From DAOVRL01 sp964459805 (GTDB lineage Bacteria > Planctomycetota > Phycisphaerae > Sedimentisphaerales > Anaerobacaceae): DNA of 16,752 nucleotides. The notes below the pieces were generated by a model. The model was not told the origin of the DNA, did not search any database, and was given only the letters and a program-made list of their open reading frames with translations. The stretch spans positions 1 through 16,752 of the forward strand of contig CAYWOD010000061.1 of the NCBI GenBank assembly GCA_964459805.1. The letters are read 5' to 3'. Positions 7,306-14,940 of the stretch are shown here, one piece after another (position 1 is the stretch's first letter; every line of letters starts with the position of its first letter). Position numbers and translations under genes: made by a program.

Positions 7306-9246
7306 TCAACTACCGGTTTTTTCGTGGTCGATCTCCTCGCCGTAACGGACGAGGCGCGCACTATTAAAGACAACGACCAACGATCCGGCAAAATGCAAAA
7401 AGGCGGCGTAAATGGTGGAGAGCCATCCGGCGGTTACTGCAGAAATACCGAGGATGATAAAGGCCATTCCGAAGCCGAGGTTCTGAGTAATCAGGCCCCT
7501 TGTCTTGCGCGACAGCCGAACAAGGAAAGGCAGCCTTCTCAAATCATCGCTCATCAGAGCGATTGAAGCCGAGTTCATAGCGACGTCACTGCCGGCGGCG
7601 CCCATAGCGATCCCCAGGTCGCCGGCGGCCAGCGCCGGTGCATCGTTTATGCCGTCGCCGACTACTACGACTGTATGGGCGTCCTTCTTAATCTGCTCGA
7701 CGATGGCCAGCTTGTCCTGGGGCAGGCACTGTGCCTTGAAATCGGTGCAGCCCAGCTCGGCCGCGACACGGCTGGCGACCTCGGTCCTGTCGCCGGTGAG
7801 TATGGTAATTCTCTTTACACCGATGTCGCGGAGCTCTTCGATGGCGTGCCGGGCTTCGGGCCTTGTCTTGTCCTGGAGACCGATCCAGCCGATACACTTC
7901 GAATCCTTCGCCACGTAAAGTGTGCTAAAGCCCTGCTCCTCGTGCAGGCTGGGGTCCGGGATATTGCTTACGGTGACGTTGCTCTCTTTGAGGAACGTGT
8001 CCCTGCCGACAATAATTTTGGCCGAATCGACCGTGCCGGTTACACCCTTACCGGGGGTTTCCTGGAATTGCTCGGTTGCAGGCAAAGAGAGGTTTGCCTC
8101 TTTTGCAACTTCGCGCAGGGCCCTCGCAGCGGGGTGCTTGCTCATCTGCTCGGCGGAAGCGGCGACGGCCAGCAATTCGCCCGGCTCAACGCCTTCGGCG
8201 GGCGTGAGCTTCGTCACGTACAGCCGACCGGTGGTCACAGTACCGGTCTTGTCGAAGACCATTGCCGTGATCTGACCGGCGACCTCAAGGTCGGCAACGT
8301 TCTTTATCAGGACGCCCAGCCTTGCCGAGGCGGAGATCGCCGCGACCATTGCCGTGGGCGTCGCCAAAATTAACGCACAGGGGCAGGAGATGACCAGTAT
8401 GGCAATGGCCGTGTTGACGTTCTGCGTGAAGAACCAGATTATTGCGGCAATCATCAGAATTGTGGGCGTGTACCACTTGACGTAGCGGTCGATTATCCGC
8501 ATTATCGGTATCTTTGTCCGCTCAGCCTGTATGATCAACGACTGGACCTTGCCGAGGGTCGTATCTTTGCCGGCCTTGGTGACGGTAATATCCAGGACGC
8601 CAGTGAGATTGCTGGTGCCGGCGAAGACCTGCATTCCGGGGACCTTGTCCGCGGGCAGCGATTCACCGGTTATCGTAGCCTCATTGACGGAGCTAAGTCC
8701 CCTGGCGACCTCGCCGTCGGCGGGTATGTTGTCGCCCGGACGGACGCGGATGGAATCGCCGGGCTTGAGATTGGCGACTTTGACCTCCGTCTCACTGCCG
8801 TCGGGAGCCATGAGATTCGCCTTGGTGGGTGTGAGCTTTATCAAGGACTCAATCGAGGCACGGGCGCCGAGGGCCGTTCGTGATTCGACGAGCTCGCTCA
8901 AGAGCATGAAGAATGCGATGGCGCCGGCGGCGACATAATCCTTGTTGGCGAAGGCCGCAAGGATGGCCAGAGCGGCCAGCTCGTCCATGTGCATCTCTTT
9001 TCTGATGATGCCCTTAATTGCGTGCAGGACAATGGGTGCGCCGAGCAGAATCGCCGCGGTTATCGCCAAAAAGTCGGCCTGGAAACTGCCGCTGCCGTAC
9101 AGGAATCGCCGGCCAGCTATGCCACTGCTTATGAGGAGGATTCCGCCGGCCAGCGTCGCCCATAGGGCGATCCGCACGCGGATTTCTTTGCCGTGGGTAT
9201 GTTCGGCGGCGATATCATCTTTGAAATGTAAATGCTCGTGAGCCAT
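7306..9246 (-). CDS. P1B-type heavy-metal translocating ATPase
   Basis: A 646-residue metal-transporting P-type ATPase of the inner membrane. Visible elements: eight likely membrane segments, actuator-domain TGES (193-196), ion-binding CPC (288-290) in the sixth segment, phosphorylation site DKTGT (332-336), the P1B-specific HP pair (371-372), and hinge GDGINDAP (530-537). The last segment carries His618 with GSLVVVFNSARL, closer to Zn/Cd/Co or Mn-type exporters than to the MSS-type copper pumps. There is no N-terminal HMA domain or CxxC. Instead the first 20 residues hold five histidines (3, 5, 7, 16, 18), a likely cytosolic metal-binding segment. The frame runs upstream to 9660 but overlaps the SPFH gene there; the ATG at 9246 precedes the His-rich segment. 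Its position 64 bp downstream of the SPFH genes suggests co-transcription. The metal is not decided by sequence. Confidence 0.95.
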   Translation of the reverse strand: MAHEHLHFKDDIAAEHTHGKEIRVRIALWATLAGGILLISSGIAGRRFLYGSGSFQADFLAITAAILLGAPIVLHAIKGIIRKEMHMDELAALAILAAFANKDYVAAGAIAFFMLLSELVESRTALGARASIESLIKLTPTKANLMAPDGSETEVKVANLKPGDSIRVRPGDNIPADGEVARGLSSVNEATITGESLPADKVPGMQVFAGTSNLTGVLDITVTKAGKDTTLGKVQSLIIQAERTKIPIMRIIDRYVKWYTPTILMIAAIIWFFTQNVNTAIAILVISCPCALILATPTAMVAAISASARLGVLIKNVADLEVAGQITAMVFDKTGTVTTGRLYVTKLTPAEGVEPGELLAVAASAEQMSKHPAARALREVAKEANLSLPATEQFQETPGKGVTGTVDSAKIIVGRDTFLKESNVTVSNIPDPSLHEEQGFSTLYVAKDSKCIGWIGLQDKTRPEARHAIEELRDIGVKRITILTGDRTEVASRVAAELGCTDFKAQCLPQDKLAIVEQIKKDAHTVVVVGDGINDAPALAAGDLGIAMGAAGSDVAMNSASIALMSDDLRRLPFLVRLSRKTRGLITQNLGFGMAFIILGISAVTAGWLSTIYAAFLHFAGSLVVVFNSARLVRYGEEIDHEKTGS

Positions 9247-9310
9247 AATCTTGTGTCTCGGATTCAGTTGGAGTTTCGAGAGACCTCTGTTTTTCTGCCG
9301 TCTCGGTTCC

Positions 9311-10636
9311 CTACTTTTTCTTACGTTCTCTCTTAATTGTTGGGTCCCTGTTGATAAGGATTCTGATTTCCTCGCCCTCGGTCGGCTGGATAACGAACTT
9401 CTCGTCCACGTTACGAAGAACATCCTCAATGGCATCGCGATAGATACCCTGAACGACGAGGGCCGGTCGCCGGCGATACTCAGGCAGGAGGCTCTGGAAA
9501 TAATCGGCATTTGCTTTGGCATTTGCCTCGACCTGCGTTCGATATGCCCTGGCCTTGAATATCTTCTCCTGAGCGGTGCCGGACAGTCGTGACCACAATA
9601 ATTCGGTGGTCTGTTCGTCTGCAGGAGGGTCGTGGAGAGCAGCAAATAGCTCCTCGGCAACCGGGCCGGCGGCTTCGTCGAGGGTGTTCCGGGCGTAGGT
9701 TGTGGCTTGGCTTATGGCTTTCTGGCTTTCCTGAGATGCCTTGTGGGCGGCCTGGAAGGCTTCGTCAACCTGTCGAGGCCAGGTAATGTCGGTTAGATAT
9801 ACGGAGACTACTTTGATACCGCAAACATTTTCTATCACATCATCTTCATCTTCATCTGTTTTAATACTTCTGAGCTTTTCCTCCAGGAGCCTTTTGACAT
9901 CCTTGGGGATAGTGTCCTGGCTCTTGATCGCTTCGTCAATGGTATAATTGACCATAGTGGTTACGACCGCATCTTCCAGGAGATTTTTCAAAAGCGGTGT
10001 TATACTTTTTGTCATAAGATTGAAGTAAATCTCACCGGGTTTCAGGTCCTCAACAAAGACGTTGGTGAAGAACAGCTCGGGGTCGTCAATCTGGTAGGTT
10101 AGCTGCCACTTGGAGTGTACAATGTTGTAGTCGCTGCCGTCGGAGCCGGTTAAGGCATCACTATGTTTTTCACTGGAGGTAAGGCAATAGCCATCGGTGA
10201 TCGGGTCCAGTGTTTCATTCCGGAGAGGTCTGGTTTTCCCCTGGCTCTCGTCAAGCAAATCCTGCTTGGACTGATAGTACCAGAATGAGCGAATAGGCAA
10301 ATCGACCTTTTTGCCCACGGGGATTTTGACAATTTCTTCTATGGGGTATGGGAATACCCAGTACGGCCAGGCTCTGGGCTTGAGGATCTTGTTTTTGCCG
10401 ACGCCGCGAATCTTTCCAAACCGCAGGACAAGCGCCTGCTCATCCGAACCGACTGTTTCAAAACCTGACAAGAGGAAAAGAGCGACCAGCACAATCATTA
10501 TTACTTTGAGAGTGATAAAACTGATTCTCAGCGCCTCGGACAGGCTCTTACTTGCTGCGTCGAGCTCGGCAGCCGGGGAATTGTCCGGCGAGGCAGGCTG
10601 CAAATCATGGTTATTTTCGTGATAATGCTTGGTCAT
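9311..10636 (-). CDS. hflK: HflK-like SPFH-domain membrane protein
   Basis: A 441-residue protein with a short His/Asp-containing cytoplasmic N terminus, one membrane segment (about 39-58), then an SPFH domain starting at GSDEQALVLRFGK (about 63-75). The order matches HflK: ITWPRQVDEAF before a long helical, Ala/Gln/Glu-rich region, and a closing segment like the HflK end (YRDAIEDVLRNV...). A charged insertion (about 118-165) interrupts the first part of the SPFH domain, making it longer than typical HflK at that point. HflK and HflC form a large ring-shaped membrane complex that controls the FtsH protease; no ftsH is in this window. It lies 21 bp downstream of hflC. The start is ATG, with only a weak Shine-Dalgarno. 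The tail is basic (KRERKKK). Confidence 0.88.
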   Translation of the reverse strand: MTKHYHENNHDLQPASPDNSPAAELDAASKSLSEALRISFITLKVIMIVLVALFLLSGFETVGSDEQALVLRFGKIRGVGKNKILKPRAWPYWVFPYPIEEIVKIPVGKKVDLPIRSFWYYQSKQDLLDESQGKTRPLRNETLDPITDGYCLTSSEKHSDALTGSDGSDYNIVHSKWQLTYQIDDPELFFTNVFVEDLKPGEIYFNLMTKSITPLLKNLLEDAVVTTMVNYTIDEAIKSQDTIPKDVKRLLEEKLRSIKTDEDEDDVIENVCGIKVVSVYLTDITWPRQVDEAFQAAHKASQESQKAISQATTYARNTLDEAAGPVAEELFAALHDPPADEQTTELLWSRLSGTAQEKIFKARAYRTQVEANAKANADYFQSLLPEYRRRPALVVQGIYRDAIEDVLRNVDEKFVIQPTEGEEIRILINRDPTIKRERKKK

Positions 10637-10657
10637 ATCGCTGATGATCCCGGGTAA

Positions 10658-11575
10658 CTACTTCGGCTCATTTGGGTCGTTTGGATCTTTTGGAGTAAGC
10701 TGCGGCAGTTGTCTCAACAGTCGGAAAGGCTCCATATCGGCCTTTATGACTATGGTCGCATTTTCGGCGAGTGTTGCCTTGATGGCCTCGATGTTTCGCA
10801 GGAACATTGCAAATTCGGGGTCTTCTTCGAGCATTTTGTAATACTTTGCAGCTTCTGCGTCACCGCGGCCGCGTATTGCCTTTGCCCTTGCCTCGGCAGC
10901 AGCAAGCAGCTCGGCACTTTTAAGCTCTGCATCCTTTTTTATTATGGCCGCCTCGGTCTCGCCCTGGCGGATTGTGGTTTCAGTCCTGCGCTGCCTTTCC
11001 GCTTTCATTCGGTCGAAGACGTCCTTGGTGACATCTTTGCTGACCTTTAGCTGCTTTATGCCGAGGGCCTTGACTTCGATTCCATATTTTGTTCTGATAG
11101 GGTCTTTCAAGTCGGCGAGCATCTTTGTCTGAATCTCTTGAAACTTTATCTCATCCGAGTCACTGTTTACAAACTGGCCGAAGGAATACTGTCCGATAAC
11201 GCCGCCCTGAGTATCGTCGATCTGGCTGAGCAATGTCCTCTCGGCTCTCTGGACGGTCTCGAGGGCATTATGAAACTGCAGCGGGTCGGCAATTCTCCAG
11301 ACGATGTAGGTGTTGACTATAATCGGCACGTCCCCTTTGGTTGTTGTCTCACCGACCTCGGCTTCAAGGACCCGCAGGCGTGAGTCAAACTTATAGACCT
11401 GCTGGATTGGAGGGGGCCATTTGAAGTACCAGCCCGGCTCGGTGATTTCGGCGACGGGCTTTTGGAACGTCATCAACAGGGCGGATTCGGTTTCCCTTAC
11501 CTGAAACGAAGCAAAAGCAAGGCCCAAAACCACGAGTATCAGAACGACGAAGATTATGACGGCTATGTTTTTCAT
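10658..11575 (-). CDS. hflC: HflC-family SPFH protein
   Basis: A 305-residue protein with an N-terminal membrane segment (about 4-24) directly followed by an SPFH domain (ALLMTFQKPVAEITEPGWYFKWP near 32-54). The rest follows HflC closely: FDRMKAERQRR, then a long helical region with repeated Glu/Ala/Lys, the GRGDAEAAKYY motif and DPEFAMFLRNIEA near the end. HflC partners with HflK in a membrane complex around FtsH. The start overlaps the preceding stop in ATGA, so translation is probably coupled, and GGAG lies about 11 nt upstream. The C terminus ends in a Asp/Asn/Pro-rich run (PKDPNDPNEPK) beyond the usual end of HflC. Confidence 0.93.
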   Translation of the reverse strand: MKNIAVIIFVVLILVVLGLAFASFQVRETESALLMTFQKPVAEITEPGWYFKWPPPIQQVYKFDSRLRVLEAEVGETTTKGDVPIIVNTYIVWRIADPLQFHNALETVQRAERTLLSQIDDTQGGVIGQYSFGQFVNSDSDEIKFQEIQTKMLADLKDPIRTKYGIEVKALGIKQLKVSKDVTKDVFDRMKAERQRRTETTIRQGETEAAIIKKDAELKSAELLAAAEARAKAIRGRGDAEAAKYYKMLEEDPEFAMFLRNIEAIKATLAENATIVIKADMEPFRLLRQLPQLTPKDPNDPNEPK

Positions 11576-13707
11576 TTCTCGCTGCTCTCCTGAGACCCGA
11601 TAATGTCATACAAGGTCGGTATCAGTTGTTCCTGGAAATCGACTATAAAAACGAGTATGTCGTTAGGATCGGCAACAACGACGTATTTTCTGATGTTCTT
11701 AAGAGCCTCTTCGAAGAGTATGAGCCTCTGCTGGCGTGTGTAGATATTTTTGGCAGCCCTGTAGGCCTTGAGCTGGTCGGCAAAACGCGTTCCCGTTGCC
11801 CTGGCAAGTGTGGCTTTTTCAAAGGCATAACTTTGTGATTCTCTCAACTTGATAAAGATGTCTCCTCCGGCTTGAGCAAAGGCCTTATCCAGTCGGCTTG
11901 TAAGGTCGTTAACATCCTGCGGAGCGTTCTTTGTTCTGGCCTGCCGGTGCTTCTCGGCGAGAGTGTAAAGCTCGTTGGCATCTTTTACAGAGCCTGCAAG
12001 AGTGCTCAACTCTTTGTTTCGCTCGGTCCGGGCATCAAGGATGAGTTTCTGTTTTTTCTGAACGGCGCCGACTACAGCCTGGTAGTCCGGTGCAACTTCC
12101 ACCGTGGGGTGAACACCCTGGAGGCCGAGGAATACGATTTCTACGCCCAGAGCGGCGCGGTCGGCGGCATTTTGAATGTTGGAGGTCAGGAGCTTTTTGG
12201 CCTTTTCCCGACCGGCTCCAAACAAACTCTCCTGAAGAATGTCTGCGCTACGATCCTGGTCGTTGACATCTATAGTGGCGCTGGCTGCAAACCTGGTGAG
12301 CTCCTGGTAGCAAATCGCCTCGAGCATTCTCTCGGATTCGTACACCTTGCGGACCTTCGTGCCTTCCCGTTCTTCCCGTTCGCCATAATTGTAGAGAAAA
12401 GAGTATAGACCGTTTTCCTTTACCCTGTAGTGTACGGGGACATTGGCCTTGATGAGACTTACCGGGACGGCGCCTTCAGGCAGCTCGCGGCCGGTATATT
12501 CAGTTGCAACGAGCAGATCGTGTTCCTGTTCGTAGTGATCCTGGCCCCACAACAAGTGCTTCTCCCGTATTATCTCGTCGGTGTCAGGGTCTCTCCTGGG
12601 TTCGTAGCCGATGTAAAGCTCCGAAATCTTTTGGGTCGGGTATTTGCGAGCTTTGTCAATGGGCCAGGGCCATTTGAAGGCCAGTCCCGGTCCGATGAGT
12701 CGTACCTGCCCGGCGCTGTTGACCGGATTGCCGAGATGCTCTATAATCGCCTCTTCATCGGGCGCCACGACGACCACGCAGCTCAACAGATAGAGCGTAA
12801 CACCGGCAAAAAGGACCAGAGGCACAATCGCCTTTTCGAGCAGCTTGTAGAACCAGGTTTGTGAAACCTTAAAACCGAACTGATAATCGATGGCGCCGGC
12901 GGCGCTGCGGAATACTCCTCCCGGCTCGTTGATAATCCCAAGGAGTCTGCTGTCAAAGGCGGCCCTGCTGTATTGGCCTTTTAGCCTCGGCCGGTATATG
13001 TCCAGAACGACGTTCAGCGCGGTTTCGCCGCCGAGGACGATCAGCAGGATAGGAACAACGAATCTAAGCACCTTTAGCACTATGAAGAATTGGAAGTTCG
13101 CCAGGGCCAGGCCCACGGCCAGGGCGAAGCACAGTACGGATATGCTAAGCAGAAAACTACCGCCTGCCCTCAACGGCTTCCAGTTTGGCTCGGCCGACAT
13201 CCCTGTGGCGTAGCGAGAGATCAGGAAGCTGACAAAGGCAACAGCGGTCATACAGACTGCACAGAGCAAAAAAGGCGGGCTTTGATTGGTCTGGGCGGCG
13301 CCGGGGATGGCTTTTACGAGGTAGAGGTACAGACCAATACCTACCTCGTAGATGGCAATTGCTGCCGAAAAAATGGGTATGAACCATTTTTCGAGTATCT
13401 CGAGGCGGCGCGTGGCGGCGGCAAACAAGGCTGCACGCTCACCTTTGCCCTCGAAGATGGTGGAGGCCCGCTCATCCTTTGCCAATTCGCCTAAGTCGAG
13501 CTTTTCCTGCTCGGCCAGGGCACGTTGATGGAACTGAATGGCCAGAACCAGCCAAATCACAATCGCCGAGAGACTCACCCAGCTAATCGCAGCGACCGCA
13601 AAGAATCCGCTCCATCGGCCGAGAAAAAAGGTGACCCCAAAGAAGACTACGCTCAATATCAGAGACACCCAGGCGACGTGCTCAGGGCGTTTCGACGATG
13701 TTGCCAT
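11572..13707 (-). CDS. Polytopic membrane protein fused to an SPFH (HflK-like) domain
   Basis: A 711-residue protein in two parts. The N-terminal third has about six membrane segments (12-31, 37-58, 108-130, 145-165, 183-204, 208-233) and matches nothing I can name. A seventh segment (293-314) leads straight into an SPFH domain (APDEEAIIEHLG at 315-326; GPGLAFKWPWP at 339-349). The HflK-like segment GVHPTVEVAPDYQAVVGA (531-548) is followed by a long coiled-coil region (about 550-680). A charged insertion near 365-400 interrupts the SPFH domain at the same place as in the 9311 protein. HflK normally has one membrane segment and about 400 residues, so this is an enlarged version. It is the first gene of the SPFH operon, overlapping hflC by 4 bp. 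The ATG at 13707 is preceded by a weak GGGGTAAG. Role inferred only: the scaffold subunit of the complex. Confidence 0.85.
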   Translation of the reverse strand: MATSSKRPEHVAWVSLILSVVFFGVTFFLGRWSGFFAVAAISWVSLSAIVIWLVLAIQFHQRALAEQEKLDLGELAKDERASTIFEGKGERAALFAAATRRLEILEKWFIPIFSAAIAIYEVGIGLYLYLVKAIPGAAQTNQSPPFLLCAVCMTAVAFVSFLISRYATGMSAEPNWKPLRAGGSFLLSISVLCFALAVGLALANFQFFIVLKVLRFVVPILLIVLGGETALNVVLDIYRPRLKGQYSRAAFDSRLLGIINEPGGVFRSAAGAIDYQFGFKVSQTWFYKLLEKAIVPLVLFAGVTLYLLSCVVVVAPDEEAIIEHLGNPVNSAGQVRLIGPGLAFKWPWPIDKARKYPTQKISELYIGYEPRRDPDTDEIIREKHLLWGQDHYEQEHDLLVATEYTGRELPEGAVPVSLIKANVPVHYRVKENGLYSFLYNYGEREEREGTKVRKVYESERMLEAICYQELTRFAASATIDVNDQDRSADILQESLFGAGREKAKKLLTSNIQNAADRAALGVEIVFLGLQGVHPTVEVAPDYQAVVGAVQKKQKLILDARTERNKELSTLAGSVKDANELYTLAEKHRQARTKNAPQDVNDLTSRLDKAFAQAGGDIFIKLRESQSYAFEKATLARATGTRFADQLKAYRAAKNIYTRQQRLILFEEALKNIRKYVVVADPNDILVFIVDFQEQLIPTLYDIIGSQESSEK

Positions 13708-13718
13708 GGCTTACCCCG

Positions 13719-13747
13719 GTTCTACACCGCGAACAAAAAACCGTCAA
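13719..13747 (-). promoter_or_regulatory. Candidate promoter of the SPFH operon
   Basis: On the minus strand, TTGACG (13742-13747) and TAGAAC (13719-13724) are separated by exactly 17 bp, matching the housekeeping consensus at 5/6 and 4/6 positions. Transcription would begin only about 5 nt before the ATG at 13707, implying a very short leader. Consensus match only. Confidence 0.4.
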
Positions 13748-13776
13748 AACAGTATTTACTCAATATGGGCCAGCCC

Positions 13777-13805
13777 TTTACAAGCTGGAAGTTCTGTAGT
13801 ATAAC
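13777..13805 (+). promoter_or_regulatory. Candidate promoter of the ABC-2 permease gene
   Basis: TTTACA (13777-13782) and TATAAC (13800-13805) with a 17-bp spacer, each 5/6 to consensus, pointing to the gene at 13917 with a leader of about 105 nt. It stands back to back with the candidate minus-strand promoter, 30 bp away, so the two divergent units could share control. Confidence 0.5.
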
Positions 13806-13916
13806 AACAAACGGCGTCTCTCGTACAGGGACAATTGCAAAAAACAGGTTCCTTAGCTCATCGGCAATCCGGAACGCCAGCGAGGCATGTCGCCTGACAG
13901 GGAGTGAATCTGAAAG

Positions 13917-14879
13917 ATGAATAAGTTATTTACGATAGCAAAAAACACTTTCATAGAAACACTCAGGAAGCCGGTATATGCCATCATCATTATCGCCGCC
14001 CTGCTGCTGCTCTTTTTGAGTCCGTCCCTGACAATGTACACAATGAGCGACGACAACAAACTCCTGCGCGAATTAGGCTTATCTACGTTATTCCTTACCA
14101 GCTTGTTCATTGCAATATTCTCGGCATCCGGCGCGGTGGCCGAGGAGCTGGAGAACAAGACGATTATGACGGTCCTGAGCAAGCCGGTCCAACGTCCGAT
14201 ATTTATCATTGCAAAGTTCTTCGGCGTTGCCGCTGCGGTCGCCCTGGCGCACTATATCTGCACGGTCGCCCTTCTGATGGCCATAAGACACGGTGTGCTG
14301 GAGACGGCGTCCGATACACACGACTGGACCGTTCTGGGCACCGCGGGGGCTGTGCTCGCGGCGGTTCTTCTGTTAAGTGGCTTTTTCAACTACGCTTACG
14401 ACTGGAAGTTCACTTCGACGGCGATAGTCCTGACCGGCATATTCGCAACGTTTGGCCTGCTGTTCCTGTCCCTTATCGACAGGGACTGGAAGTTCAATCC
14501 CCAGAACAACGGGATCAATGCCGTGGATGTTTATGGCTCGATACTCCTGTTGTTAGGCGCGATGATAATGGTGGCGCTGGCGGTGGCGTTCTCTGCGAGA
14601 TTCAATATAGTAGTCACGCTCTCGGCGTGTATCGGGATTTTTTTGTTAGGTCTGGTCAGCGCTTATGTGTTCGGGAGATTTGAGGATGCCCACCTTTGGG
14701 CCCGAATAGGCAGGTATCTCGTGCCCGATTTGCAGGTTTTCTGGATAAGTGACGCTATCTACGAAGAAAAACACGTGCCGCCCAAATACATTGCGATAGG
14801 CGCATCCTACGCCCTGTGCTATACGGGCGGGATACTCGCACTGGCGATCGCCCTGTTCCAGCGGCGTCAGGTAGGGTGA
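13917..14879 (+). CDS. ABC-2 type transporter permease without adjacent ATPase
   Basis: A 320-residue integral membrane protein with about seven or eight segments (near 20-38, 54-74, 100-122, 138-160, 168-187, 207-228, 232-253, 291-313). The cytoplasmic segment ELENKTIMTVLSKPVQRP (77-94) is the hallmark coupling region of ABC-2 exporters and lines up with the same region of the permease at 4650, so the two are members of one family. It has no large extracytoplasmic domain. No ATPase gene is adjacent; the only one in the window is at 6016, so the two permeases may share it, or the partner lies elsewhere. GGGAGTGA upstream of the ATG may serve as the Shine-Dalgarno. It is divergent from the SPFH operon and convergent with the acetyltransferase gene, 43 bp away. 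Confidence 0.9.
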   Translation: MNKLFTIAKNTFIETLRKPVYAIIIIAALLLLFLSPSLTMYTMSDDNKLLRELGLSTLFLTSLFIAIFSASGAVAEELENKTIMTVLSKPVQRPIFIIAKFFGVAAAVALAHYICTVALLMAIRHGVLETASDTHDWTVLGTAGAVLAAVLLLSGFFNYAYDWKFTSTAIVLTGIFATFGLLFLSLIDRDWKFNPQNNGINAVDVYGSILLLLGAMIMVALAVAFSARFNIVVTLSACIGIFLLGLVSAYVFGRFEDAHLWARIGRYLVPDLQVFWISDAIYEEKHVPPKYIAIGASYALCYTGGILALAIALFQRRQVG

Positions 14880-14882
14880 TTG

Positions 14883-14940
14883 GTATCGCCTATTGCGTCC
14901 ACGTTTCTCTACGCGATACGCATCACACATCACGTGATAC
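14883..14940. repeat. Inverted repeat and degenerate 7-bp repeats in the convergent gap
   Basis: GTATCGC (14883-14889) and its exact reverse complement GCGATAC (14913-14919) could form a 7-bp stem with a 23-nt loop. Four consecutive 7-mers follow, starting at 14913, 14920, 14927 and 14934: the first and last differ by one base, as do the middle two. A 10-bp palindrome, ATCACGTGAT, lies at 14929-14938. The repeats run into the stop codon of the acetyltransferase gene. There is no T-tract, so a simple intrinsic terminator is not indicated. Confidence 0.55.

Noticed and set aside
7675..8373. A 232-codon open frame on the plus strand.
   Set aside because: Antisense to the P-type ATPase core; a by-product of GC-rich codon use.
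9247..9660. An upstream extension of the P-type ATPase frame.
   Set aside because: It would overlap the HflK-like gene by about 350 bp, and the sequence before the ATG at 9246 has no membrane or metal-binding character.
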